13,111 nt of DNA from Christensenella sp. UBA767 (GCA_002297185.1 DBJV01000052.1:1-13111), one strand, 5' to 3'; counted from the stretch's first letter, positions 1-6,875 are shown. Program-made: numbers and translations. The notes: generated by a model from the sequence alone, not told the origin.

Positions 1-58
1 TCAAGCTTGGCGCTCGATGCGCTCGCCGCCCTGCGGCTCGAGGTCACGTCTTCGAATA
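1..58. other. GC-rich window edge, no assignable gene
   Basis: The first 50 bases are about 70% G+C, against roughly 45% in the adjacent folC gene, and the composition drops abruptly near base 55. The plus frame 1 is open from base 1 to a TGA at 109-111, and the minus strand has a 20-codon GTG-started frame at 63-1. Both are too short to judge. The stretch lies just downstream of the folC stop and shows no terminator hairpin. It could be the edge of a foreign gene, a chimeric contig end, or a local GC-rich intergenic sequence. Confidence 0.3.
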
Positions 59-69
59 AGCACATTCCG

Positions 70-1398
70 TTAATAAGTATCACTCTGCATATCAGAGAAA
101 AGTGTGAGTGATCCGCAAAGGATTACGACGTCGCAATCGCCGTTAAGTGCGTTTTGCACGCCGACCTTTACGCTATCTTGCTCGTCGCAATTTTCGCAAT
201 ACTTGCTTGTTACTTTTTTAAGGTCGCTTTTATCCAATGCTCTTGGGGACGTGGGGGTAACCACGCTAACCCTTTTTGCGAGCGGACAGACAAGCGAACA
301 TACGCCGTCTGCGTCCTTGTCTCTGAGCATGCCCATAACCAAGTGTACACGCTTGCTTGCGAACAAATCTTTGATTGCGTTTACAAGAGTCGCGGCACCG
401 TGCGGATTGTGCGCACCGTCAAAAACAAGCACTTTATCTTGCGGAATTGATACGTTAAACTGCTCTTTTGCGTTTTTTACAACCTCAAAGCGTGCATGCC
501 AAACGGTCTTTGCAAGTCCTTTTTGAATTGCCTCGTCGGGTATGTTCCAATGCTTTTCTCTAAGCGTTTGAAGGGCGCAAATTGCTATGGATGCGTTTAC
601 GAGTTGGTGTGCGCCGAGCATTGAAATGCGGTAGATTTTGCCGTCGTATTCAAAGGTTTGACCGTCAAGATTTTGCTCTATAAGTCTTGCTTTTTTGCAC
701 AAAATCACGTTGGCGTTTATATCTATTCTCTTGCCGTTTTCGTCGAATACGTGGGGATGATAAATCTCTTTCATCACCTCGTCGCACTGCTCTATCGTTA
801 CGCAATCTTTCTTGATTATCGCCGCTTTTTCGCTTGCAATTTTGCCTAGCGTATCGCCCAAAATCGCACAATGGTCGAGACCTATGGACGTGATGATCGC
901 AAGTTCTTTTTGAGATATTGCGTTGGTTGCATCCCATCTTCCGCCGAGACCGACTTCAAGAATGCATACGGCGCATTCCTTATCGTAAAATGCGAGCATT
1001 GCGATTGCCGTCTCTATCTCGAATGCGGTGGGATTGAAATCTGAAAGTCCGAACGCCGAGCGGAGTTGTTTTTCACTGTCTATACACTCTTTGACAATCG
1101 TCATATAGCGTGCAACGTCCTCGTCGCAAAGGGGATTGCCGTCTATGAGCCATCTTTCGTTGTAGCAGAAAACGGAGGGGGAATTGTAGGTGCCGACCTT
1201 GTACCCTGCCTCTTTTAGCGCGCTTGTGAGATACGCCGTGACCGAGCCTTTGCCGTTGGTGCCTGCGACGTGTACGAATTTGAGTTTTTCGTCGGGATTG
1301 CCGAGCAACGCCAAAAGTTCTCGCATACGCTCCAAGCCGTAATCCGAGCCTGACCTCTCTATATTCTTGATATAGTCAATTGCCTCTTGATAAAACAA
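70..1398 (-). CDS. folC: Bifunctional folylpolyglutamate synthase / dihydrofolate synthase (FolC)
   Basis: FolC is a cytoplasmic Mur-ligase-family enzyme that joins glutamate to dihydropteroate and adds further glutamates to reduced folates, using ATP. From the TTG at 1398 it is 442 residues, normal for the family. The P-loop GTNGKGS is at about 46-52, EVGLGGRWDATN at about 148-159, the SEKAAIIK segment with the presumed carbamylated lysine at about 189-196, and the C-terminal ligase motif DGAHNP at about 327-332. MLRDKD and VTPTSPRAL follow. I chose TTG because it sits six bases after AGAGG, the protein then begins in the usual FYQEAIDYI way, and the longer open frame upstream is occupied by a riboswitch. 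It is cysteine-rich. The family assignment is near certain; the TTG start is very likely. Confidence 0.96.
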   Translation of the reverse strand: MFYQEAIDYIKNIERSGSDYGLERMRELLALLGNPDEKLKFVHVAGTNGKGSVTAYLTSALKEAGYKVGTYNSPSVFCYNERWLIDGNPLCDEDVARYMTIVKECIDSEKQLRSAFGLSDFNPTAFEIETAIAMLAFYDKECAVCILEVGLGGRWDATNAISQKELAIITSIGLDHCAILGDTLGKIASEKAAIIKKDCVTIEQCDEVMKEIYHPHVFDENGKRIDINANVILCKKARLIEQNLDGQTFEYDGKIYRISMLGAHQLVNASIAICALQTLREKHWNIPDEAIQKGLAKTVWHARFEVVKNAKEQFNVSIPQDKVLVFDGAHNPHGAATLVNAIKDLFASKRVHLVMGMLRDKDADGVCSLVCPLAKRVSVVTPTSPRALDKSDLKKVTSKYCENCDEQDSVKVGVQNALNGDCDVVILCGSLTLFSDMQSDTY

Positions 1399-1447
1399 AA
1401 AGCACCTCTTCGGGAAGTACTCGCAAAAAACCTTTCGGTAATATGTG

Positions 1448-1541
1448 AAGTCTGGAGTGAGCATTGCACCGCGGGAAAACCCTTCGTCCGCCGACACCCC
1501 ACGTTCGCACGGCACTTAACGCGCAATCCCCTACTACTTCC
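1448..1541 (-). promoter_or_regulatory. THF riboswitch controlling folC
   Basis: The folC leader matches the tetrahydrofolate riboswitch pattern as I recall it. Reading the minus strand 5' to 3', it has GGAAGTAG, then ATTGC followed by the conserved GCGCGTTAAGTGCCG, then GAACGTGGGGTGTCGGC, then ACGAAG, then CCCGCGGTGCAATGC and ACTCC. Pairings visible by eye are ATTGC with GCAAT (P2), GCCG with CGGC (P3), a GGG-TTTT-CCC hairpin (P4), and GAAGT with ACTTC closing the base. The element begins about seven bases after the predicted transcription start and ends about 50 bases before the TTG start. Members of this class bind reduced folates and control folate transport or synthesis genes. I see no strong intrinsic terminator behind it, so control of translation initiation is my guess. 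Confidence 0.93.
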
Positions 1542-1554
1542 GATTGATATATTT

Positions 1555-1583
1555 ATTTTAACACCATTCTTTTTTATAATCAA
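1555..1583 (-). promoter_or_regulatory. Promoter of folC
   Basis: On the minus strand TTGATT (1583-1578) and TAAAAT (1560-1555) are separated by 17 bases. The expected start near 1548 places the riboswitch at the very 5' end of the transcript, which supports the call. Confidence 0.65.
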
Positions 1584-1643
1584 CAACTTTGAGCAACGAT
1601 TATGCGCCGCCGCCTTAATTGTCTATCCGCAAGAAAAAAACAA

Positions 1644-1672
1644 TCGACAAAACGGCATATGTGGTTTATACT
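1644..1672 (+). promoter_or_regulatory. Promoter of the DUF5058 operon
   Basis: TCGACA (1644-1649) and TATACT (1667-1672) are separated by 17 bases, each one mismatch from the sigma-A consensus. A TATAAT further down (near 1686-1691) has no good -35. The promoter is divergent from that of folC, about 60 bases away. Confidence 0.6.
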
Positions 1673-1712
1673 TGTTTTATATTATTATAATAACGTTAAA
1701 AGGAGACTGCTT

Positions 1713-2531
1713 ATGTTTGCAAACGCAATAGGGGCGAGAGAATTCAATCTCAACAGTCCTATTATGTACATACTTTACGGCATCGTACTCGCATTCGTGG
1801 TGTCGCTGTCGCTGTACTATATGCTGACTGCGCTCAAAAGAGCAAAACAACTGGGCATTGCATCCGACAAAATCAAAAAGGTCATCACGACTTCGGCAAC
1901 CTTCTCTATACTCCCCGGTCTCGGCATTGCGCTGGGCGTGGTTACGCTTATCGGCACGCTGGGAATTGCTTTCCCTGCAATAAGACTTTCGGTTGTCGGT
2001 TCTCTTCAATACGAAACGCAAATGGCGGACGCAGTTGCTACCGGTCTTACAAAGGATTCAATGGCAGCGTTGATTGCTCGCGGTATGACTGCGCAAGACT
2101 TTGCGACGATGGCTATGATTATGACGATTGCAATCATGAGCGGCGGCGTGGAAGTTCTCTTCTTCTATCGCTTGTACCAACCAAAAATCGGAAAACTCAT
2201 GAGCAAAACCACAGGTGGCGGAACGAAGAAAGGCGGCGTGAATATTGGCGATCTCGTGTTCCAAGTGTCCTTTATCGGTATGGTTATCGGATATCTCGCA
2301 ATGAGTATCGCAACGATTACGGGCGGCATCAAATTTATAAATAACTGGTACAACTTTATTGCGGTTATCGTGGCTATGCTTTGTATGTACGTCTGCGACG
2401 TGCTTATCAACAAGGCAAACTGGAAGTGGCTGGATAGTTTCTCCACTCCCGTATCTATGCTTATCGCTATGTTCGTAGTGGGCGTTATCAGTTACTGCGC
2501 ACACAAATACGGCTGGGCATTGTCCGCTTGA
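1713..2531 (+). CDS. DUF5058-family polytopic membrane protein
   Basis: This is a 272-residue integral membrane protein of unknown function. The N-terminal pattern (NSP then a helix at about 17-38, a basic stretch ALKRAKQLGI with DKIKK, then a Pro/Gly-rich helix at about 64-84 followed by AIRLSVVGSLQYE) is what I remember of DUF5058 proteins, which occur mainly in clostridia. Further hydrophobic segments follow; I estimate six or seven in total, with a Gly/Lys-rich cytoplasmic loop (TTGGGTKKGG) near the middle. The start is the ATG at 1713, seven bases after AAAGGAG. An upstream in-frame ATG at 1602 is rejected because it lies before the promoter. The next gene follows after 11 bases, so the two are surely co-transcribed and may form one complex. 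No substrate can be inferred. Confidence 0.85.
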   Translation: MFANAIGAREFNLNSPIMYILYGIVLAFVVSLSLYYMLTALKRAKQLGIASDKIKKVITTSATFSILPGLGIALGVVTLIGTLGIAFPAIRLSVVGSLQYETQMADAVATGLTKDSMAALIARGMTAQDFATMAMIMTIAIMSGGVEVLFFYRLYQPKIGKLMSKTTGGGTKKGGVNIGDLVFQVSFIGMVIGYLAMSIATITGGIKFINNWYNFIAVIVAMLCMYVCDVLINKANWKWLDSFSTPVSMLIAMFVVGVISYCAHKYGWALSA

Positions 2532-2542
2532 CGAGGTGAATT

Positions 2543-3436
2543 ATGGCTAAAGAAAGAGTTAAAGTTTCTATGGATTACAACCTCAAATCGCATATCATAG
2601 GCAAAATCTGGATGTTTGCCGCTCTTATCGTGTTCTTTGCGGTGCCTACTACGATCTGCCTTTACTACGACGTAAAACCCGATATGACCGTTTTAGGTTC
2701 AACGGCGGTTATTATCCCCTTCCTCATCAACTTCTTGTCGGGCGTTTTCGAGCCGATTATTTACTCCCCGATGCTCGGAACGAACAGCGCATACCTTGCC
2801 TTTATCACCGGCAACCTTTCCAACCTCAAAATTCCTTGCGTCGTTAAGGCACAAGAGATTTGCGGAACGAAACTCGGCACGGAAGAAAACGAAGTGGTAT
2901 CTACCCTCTCGGTTGCAACGAGCACCCTCGTAACGACGCTTATCATAGCAGTGTTCGTGCTTATCCTTGCTGTGAGCAACTTGCAAAGCAAAATCGTAGA
3001 AAACGAATGGATTATCCCTGCGTTCACTTGCGTCGTTTACGCACTCTTCGGCTCGCTCGGCGGAAAGTACGTTGTGAAGAACATCAAACTTGCGGTGTTC
3101 CCTCTCGCAATCATCGTGGTGCTTTCTATCGTGCTTGGCGTACTCAATCTCAACCCCGGCTCTGCATACTTGTTTGTCGGTATCGCACTCTGCGCAATCT
3201 TCGGCATTTTGCAAGTCGTGCGTGAGAAGAAAAAACAAAAAGCGCAAGAAGAGACTGCGCACCTTGAAGAAATTGCAAATTCCGACATTGAAATCAATCA
3301 AGACAGCGAAGTGAAAGAAGAAAACGCTCAAGAGGAAACTCAAGCAGAAGAAAGCGTTGAAACTTCGGAACAAGAATTGCAAGAGGCTGAAAAAGTTGCA
3401 GAAGAAATTGCGGAAGATACTCAAAGCGTTGAATAA
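2543..3436 (+). CDS. Polytopic membrane protein with long acidic C-terminal tail, partner of DUF5058
   Basis: I do not recognise a named family. The protein is 297 residues with about six hydrophobic segments (near 22-42, 48-70, 120-143, 157-176, 181-200 and 203-225). A polar stretch after the second segment contains FEPIIYSP, LGTNSAYLAFITGN and KIPCVVKA, which looks conserved and could be a re-entrant or binding loop. After the last helix comes a short basic REKKKQK and then about 65 residues made mostly of Glu, Gln, Ala and Ser, probably cytoplasmic, extended or coiled. GAGGTG precedes the ATG by six bases, and the 11-base gap to the DUF5058 gene indicates one mRNA. A transporter or channel made of both proteins is possible but is inference only. 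Confidence 0.85.
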   Translation: MAKERVKVSMDYNLKSHIIGKIWMFAALIVFFAVPTTICLYYDVKPDMTVLGSTAVIIPFLINFLSGVFEPIIYSPMLGTNSAYLAFITGNLSNLKIPCVVKAQEICGTKLGTEENEVVSTLSVATSTLVTTLIIAVFVLILAVSNLQSKIVENEWIIPAFTCVVYALFGSLGGKYVVKNIKLAVFPLAIIVVLSIVLGVLNLNPGSAYLFVGIALCAIFGILQVVREKKKQKAQEETAHLEEIANSDIEINQDSEVKEENAQEETQAEESVETSEQELQEAEKVAEEIAEDTQSVE

Positions 3437-3459
3437 CAACTTGCGCCTAAAACAACACA

Positions 3460-3486
3460 AAAAGAGCGAGATAATCTCGCTCTTTT
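3460..3486 (+). terminator. Terminator of the DUF5058 operon
   Basis: GAGCGAGA and TCTCGCTC flank a three-base TAA loop, extended by A:T pairs on both sides and ending in TTTT. It lies 24 bases after the stop codon. Confidence 0.85.
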
Positions 3487-3498
3487 CTATTTCTCCAA

Positions 3499-3681
3499 TT
3501 GCGCCTACGGCTGGATTACCACGTCGCAACATTCGTTGCTCCACGGTGATTGCGCGCTGATAGCGCAAGCCTACGGCTTATATTTGCATAAATGCAAATT
3601 CAATCACTTCAAAAATATCGTCGTTCGAAAACCCTTGCAAGCAAGTTTCCTCACTCGACATTGGCGGAATGACATAAGGAA
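3499..3681. repeat. Interspersed repeat remnant, copy A
   Basis: The stretch is gene-free and shares two exact blocks with the island at 7791-7916: TTGCGCCTA (3499-3507 and 7791-7799) and CGGAATGACATAAGGAA (3665-3681 and 7818-7834). Between them lie GGATTACCACGTCGC and several small hairpins, including TTGCGC/GCGCAA at about 3550-3567 and TTTGCAT/ATGCAAA at about 3583-3598. It resembles the non-coding repeats of gut clostridia whose spurious translations read CHCEERSDVAIQ or CHSERSEES. Together with the hairpin array it fills the 400-base gap between two terminators. Confidence 0.6.
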
Positions 3682-3701
3682 TAATTGGAATATTCCATAA
3701 C

Positions 3702-3792
3702 TGCACCGCAGGTGCAATATCACTTTTTGCGTAAGCAAAAAATATCACTTGCGCTTTGCGCAAATATCACTGCAACGAAGTTGCAATATCAC
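3702..3792 (+). repeat. Tandem array of four different hairpins, each followed by ATATCAC
   Basis: Four units of 22, 25, 22 and 22 bases abut exactly. Their stems are TGCACC/GGTGCA (loop GCA), TTTTTGC/GCAAAAA (loop GTAA), TTGCGC/GCGCAA (loop TTT) and TGCAAC/GTTGCA (loop GAA). Each is followed by an identical ATATCAC. The stems differ in sequence yet every one is perfectly self-complementary, so structure is kept while sequence is not. The array stops four bases before the aldolase terminator. Confidence 0.9.
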
Positions 3793-3796
3793 TAAG

Positions 3797-3825
3797 AAAA
3801 AAGCACACCGAAGTGTGCTTTTTTT
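3797..3825 (-). terminator. Terminator of the aldolase gene
   Basis: AGCACAC pairs with GTGTGCT, extended by A:T pairs to about 12 bp, and on the minus strand the loop is the stable TTCG. T-runs flank it on both strands, so it could work in both directions. It begins 17 bases after the aldolase stop. Confidence 0.9.
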
Positions 3826-3841
3826 AATCGTTGTTTTTCAA

Positions 3842-5092
3842 TTAGTTCTCTTCCGTGAGGTAATCGCGGCAAGCGTCCTCGAGGGCTCTGCAGATTGCAA
3901 ATGCGTCGTCAAGGTCTTTGCCTCTTACGATTACGCCGTGATGTCCCATAAAGCATGCAGGTGCATCGCCGATTGCGGCTGCAACGTTTTTGACGAGAGA
4001 GCCTGTGCCGGGAAGTGCTGCCTTGGCGCAAGGAATCTCTTTGCCGAGAACGTCTTGATATTTCTCGGGAACGGGCAAGGTCTTGCACATTGCCGCAAGT
4101 GCGCAACCGTAGAACGGATGGGTGTGGATTGTGGCGTTGATATTCTTGTCGTTCTTCATCAAGATTGCGTGGATGCCCTTTTCGCTGGTGGCTTTGTTGG
4201 TGCCTGTCCATTCAAGAGTTTCCATATTGACCTTTGCCATTTGCTCGGGCTTAAGCATCACGTAATCGATGCCGGACGGAGTTGCAAACATATATTGGTC
4301 GTCAATGCGGACTGCGATGTTGCCCCAAGTGCCTTGGACGAGGTTTTCGTCAAGCAATCTCTCGCCTGCGTCCTTGATGTCTTGTGCTATCTTCTTATCT
4401 TCGTCGTTGACGACTGCGGATTGTTTTTCCTCTGCTTGCGCAGCCTCACCGCTCTCTGCGGCTTTTTGTTGTTTTTGGTTGGTCTTGGAATATTTGAGTT
4501 TGAACACGACGTGTTCGAGCAAAGCGTCGAGTGCGCCCATATGTTGAGTGCCGCCCTTGCTTTCCGTCAAAAGCTCGATGTTGCAAGCTTTGTCAAGGAC
4601 GAGAGTTGCCGTGAACACTTCGTCAAGAGTACGTCCCGTAACGACTGCGCCTGCCTCGGGGAGCAAGCATGCGTTGCGTTGTCCGCTGAGTGCCGCTACG
4701 ACGTCGGAGGCGACGTTCTTGCCTGCGCATTTGATGGATACGCCGCAAACTTGTGCCAAATCGTCGAGGATGGGCATGATGGTCTTTCTCTTCTTTGAGA
4801 ACTCGACTGTGCTGTCGCTATCTACGATTGCCGCCGCGCCTGCCTTCTTGTCTTGGCGGATTGCGCAGAACAAAATCACCGCTGCAGCGCGGAAGTTGCC
4901 TTCCAAGCTTTCGATGTTCTTGTCATTGACGAACACGACGTCGTCTTCTTTGACGTCGGAATAATCTATTCTCGGCTTTGTGATGACGATGCCGTCATCT
5001 TCTTTGACCGCTATGAAACCGCTTTGCAAATACTTCTTCTCCGCAAGCATACGGGCGTATTTGTTGATGTTGGAAACAATCAATTCGTTCAT
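3842..5092 (-). CDS. Two-domain class II aldolase/adducin-like protein with degenerate N-terminal domain
   Basis: The 416-residue protein is two class II aldolase/adducin folds in tandem. The C-terminal copy (about 231-416) looks active: ATPSGIDY at 270-277, a likely catalytic Glu at 304, the zinc motif HTH at 323-325 and GHHG at 383-386. The N-terminal copy (about 1-200) keeps the fold pattern, with ITKPRIDYSDV at 37-47 corresponding to the ITPSGIDY strand, but HTH is replaced by DSD (91-93) and GHHG by the PEAG region (145-148). It therefore cannot bind the metal the same way. A Gln/Ala/Glu linker (about 203-230) joins the two. Family members cleave or epimerise sugar phosphates such as fuculose-1-phosphate or ribulose-5-phosphate; no substrate is predicted here. 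AGGAG precedes the ATG. The gene has its own promoter, downstream of and separate from the aminotransferase. Confidence 0.88.
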   Translation of the reverse strand: MNELIVSNINKYARMLAEKKYLQSGFIAVKEDDGIVITKPRIDYSDVKEDDVVFVNDKNIESLEGNFRAAAVILFCAIRQDKKAGAAAIVDSDSTVEFSKKRKTIMPILDDLAQVCGVSIKCAGKNVASDVVAALSGQRNACLLPEAGAVVTGRTLDEVFTATLVLDKACNIELLTESKGGTQHMGALDALLEHVVFKLKYSKTNQKQQKAAESGEAAQAEEKQSAVVNDEDKKIAQDIKDAGERLLDENLVQGTWGNIAVRIDDQYMFATPSGIDYVMLKPEQMAKVNMETLEWTGTNKATSEKGIHAILMKNDKNINATIHTHPFYGCALAAMCKTLPVPEKYQDVLGKEIPCAKAALPGTGSLVKNVAAAIGDAPACFMGHHGVIVRGKDLDDAFAICRALEDACRDYLTEEN

Positions 5093-5120
5093 ACTATTCT
5101 CCTAAAACTACTTTTTGCAA

Positions 5121-5153
5121 TGATATATTATTGCCTTCTGCAATATTATATCA
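5121..5153. promoter_or_regulatory. 14-bp inverted repeat overlapping the aldolase -10 (possible operator)
   Basis: TGATATATTATTGC and GCAATATTATATCA flank a five-base CTTCT centre and differ from a perfect dyad at one position pair. The repeat covers the TATAAT at 5150-5145 and the start of the transcript, a position suited to a repressor. An RNA hairpin in the leader is the alternative. Confidence 0.5.
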
Positions 5154-5172
5154 AACATTGCAAAAAAAGCAA
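5145..5172 (-). promoter_or_regulatory. Promoter of the aldolase gene
   Basis: On the minus strand TTGCTT (5172-5167) and a perfect TATAAT (5150-5145) are 16 bases apart. The core GTTTGATATAAT is identical to that of the upstream aminotransferase promoter. Confidence 0.65.
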
Positions 5173-5182
5173 ACATAAAAAT

Positions 5183-5206
5183 GTTGGCGCACAATTGTGC
5201 GCCAAC
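5183..5206 (-). terminator. Terminator of the aminotransferase gene
   Basis: A perfect palindrome: GTTGGCGCAC, AATT, GTGCGCCAAC. On the minus strand ATTTTTATGTTT follows, an imperfect T-tract, so some read-through into the aldolase gene is possible. Confidence 0.75.
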
Positions 5207-5216
5207 GCTTTATCGA

Positions 5217-6839
5217 TTATTTTTCAAATCTGGATGCGTCTTCGCATTTTACGACGTTCTTGAACACGTTGTCGAAACGACGGAGTGCCTCGTCGATGAT
5301 CTCGTCCGTATCTGCCATTGAGGTGTAGAGACGGCTGCCTGCGAGTGTAACGATACCGTTTGCCATATACGCTGCGCCCATTTGTTCCATAGCGACCTTT
5401 CTGCGGAGCATCTCGGGTTTCTTCTTGAGCATCGGGATGACGGAGCCGAGCAAGCTCATGTTGCTGAAGTCATAGCTCATTGCGCCCGTGCATTCGAGGT
5501 GAACGATGGAGCCTTGGTTGTAAACGACGTACGGGAGGTTGTACTTCTTGATGAGTTGTTTGAGACCTGCTGCGAGACGATCGCCTGCACGACCTGCGAT
5601 TTCGCAAGCGTTGTTCTTCTCGATTTCGCAAATCGCAACGTATCCTGCGTAAGAGGAAAGCGGGTTTGCTGCGAGCGTGCCGCCGACGTACGCTTTCTTG
5701 CCCATACCTGCAAGACCTGCTGCCATGAGGCTGACGTACTCTCTCTTGCCGCCTACGCCGCCTGCGGAAGGATAGCCGCCGGCAACGATTTTGCCGAACA
5801 CGGTGAGGTCAGGATACATATCTCTGCCCGTGCCTTGGCGTTTGAATTTGACAACTTTGCCGTCAACGAGTTTCTTGTCTTGGATGATCCACGGCTTGCC
5901 GTCGATGAATACGGGGGTGTCGTCAACTTTGTATTTGTCGCCGAAGAAATAACCTGCTGCGCCGTGTACGCCGACTCTGAAACCTGTGACGACTTCGTCG
6001 AAGATGAACAATGCACCGTATTTCTTGGCAAGGATTCTTGCTTTCTCGTTGTAATCGAAATCGATGGGACGAGTACCGGATTCGGGTCCGACGGGTTCTA
6101 CGATAACTGCTGCCGTGCCGCCCTTTGCGACGTTGCGTTTGAGCATTGCCTCGAGCATACCGAGGTCGTTGGGTCTGACTTCGTCCGTGGTCTTGTAGGA
6201 TCCGGGGATGCCGTGAGATTCAAGGAATTGTCTGCTGCCGGGGATCTTGAGGCCATAGACCATTTGATCCGACCAGCCGTGATATGCGCCGCCGACTTTG
6301 ATGACGCGTTTTTTCTTGGTTGCGCAACGTGCCACGCGGATTGCTGCCATAACGGACTCAGTACCTGAGCCGAGCATACGGAACATTTCGCAAGCAGGCA
6401 TCAATTCGTTAATCTTCTTTGCAAGGAGGAGTTCGCCTTCATGGAAAAGACCTGTTACGGGACCGCAAGTGTTGAGGAGTTCGAACACTTTTTCTTTTAC
6501 CGCAGGGAAATTGCTGCCCAAAATCGTCGGGCCGCCTGCTTGAAGGAAGTCAATGTATTGATTGCCGTCACGGTCGTACAAATATGCGCCTTCGGCTTTT
6601 TCCATACACATCGGGAAGGGGAAGTTGAAAGCGAGGTTGTGTTGAACGCCGCCCGGGATATACTTCTTCGCCTCGGTGGTAATCTCTTTGGATTTTGCAC
6701 ATTTGGTGTTGAAATGTTCCAAAATTTGTTTGAGATTTTCCTCAGACACACAATAAATAGGTTGGTCTGTCAAATTCTTCAATTCTTTATTGATTTGCTT
6801 TGCGTCTTCCCATTTGGAAATGCCGTAGCCGTTTGCCAT
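5217..6839 (-). CDS. Class III PLP-dependent aminotransferase, glutamate-1-semialdehyde aminomutase-like
   Basis: This is a cytoplasmic fold-type I enzyme of the class III aminotransferase group, closest in pattern to glutamate-1-semialdehyde 2,1-aminomutase. Visible motifs are GSGTES at 157-162, YHGW at 186-189, FDEVVTGFRV at 280-289 and the PLP lysine 350 in LTVFGKIVAGG, followed by GGTLAANPLS at about 386-395. At 540 residues it is about 100 longer than HemL. It carries a 45-50 residue N-terminal extension, and about 40 extra residues (about 302-341) between the DEV aspartate and the PLP lysine. No other haem biosynthesis gene is nearby, so true HemL function is doubtful. GGAGG lies six bases before the ATG. 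The next gene encodes the two-domain aldolase, suggesting a joint pathway; the substrate is unknown. Confidence 0.9.
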   Translation of the reverse strand: MANGYGISKWEDAKQINKELKNLTDQPIYCVSEENLKQILEHFNTKCAKSKEITTEAKKYIPGGVQHNLAFNFPFPMCMEKAEGAYLYDRDGNQYIDFLQAGGPTILGSNFPAVKEKVFELLNTCGPVTGLFHEGELLLAKKINELMPACEMFRMLGSGTESVMAAIRVARCATKKKRVIKVGGAYHGWSDQMVYGLKIPGSRQFLESHGIPGSYKTTDEVRPNDLGMLEAMLKRNVAKGGTAAVIVEPVGPESGTRPIDFDYNEKARILAKKYGALFIFDEVVTGFRVGVHGAAGYFFGDKYKVDDTPVFIDGKPWIIQDKKLVDGKVVKFKRQGTGRDMYPDLTVFGKIVAGGYPSAGGVGGKREYVSLMAAGLAGMGKKAYVGGTLAANPLSSYAGYVAICEIEKNNACEIAGRAGDRLAAGLKQLIKKYNLPYVVYNQGSIVHLECTGAMSYDFSNMSLLGSVIPMLKKKPEMLRRKVAMEQMGAAYMANGIVTLAGSRLYTSMADTDEIIDEALRRFDNVFKNVVKCEDASRFEK

Positions 6840-6875
6840 AATTTACCTCCAAAAAGTTGTTTTTTCATTACTAAA

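Noticed and set aside
1399..1515. N-terminal extension of folC from an upstream start at 1515 or 1464
   Set aside because: This stretch overlaps the THF riboswitch and the rest of the leader, has no ribosome site at those starts, and would give a non-standard FolC N-terminus.
3578..3763. Minus-strand 61-codon frame across the hairpin island
   Set aside because: It is made of the repeat units themselves (the linker reads as DI/SDI), has no ribosome site and resembles known spurious repeat translations.
3702..3792. CRISPR array
   Set aside because: The constant part is only seven bases, the variable parts are self-complementary, unit length is 22-25 and there are no cas genes.
3749..4798. Long plus-strand frame of 349 codons opposite the aldolase gene, and a similar 328-codon frame at 5382-6368
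   Set aside because: They are cysteine-rich antisense shadows of well-supported genes, produced by codon bias, without ribosome sites or family motifs.
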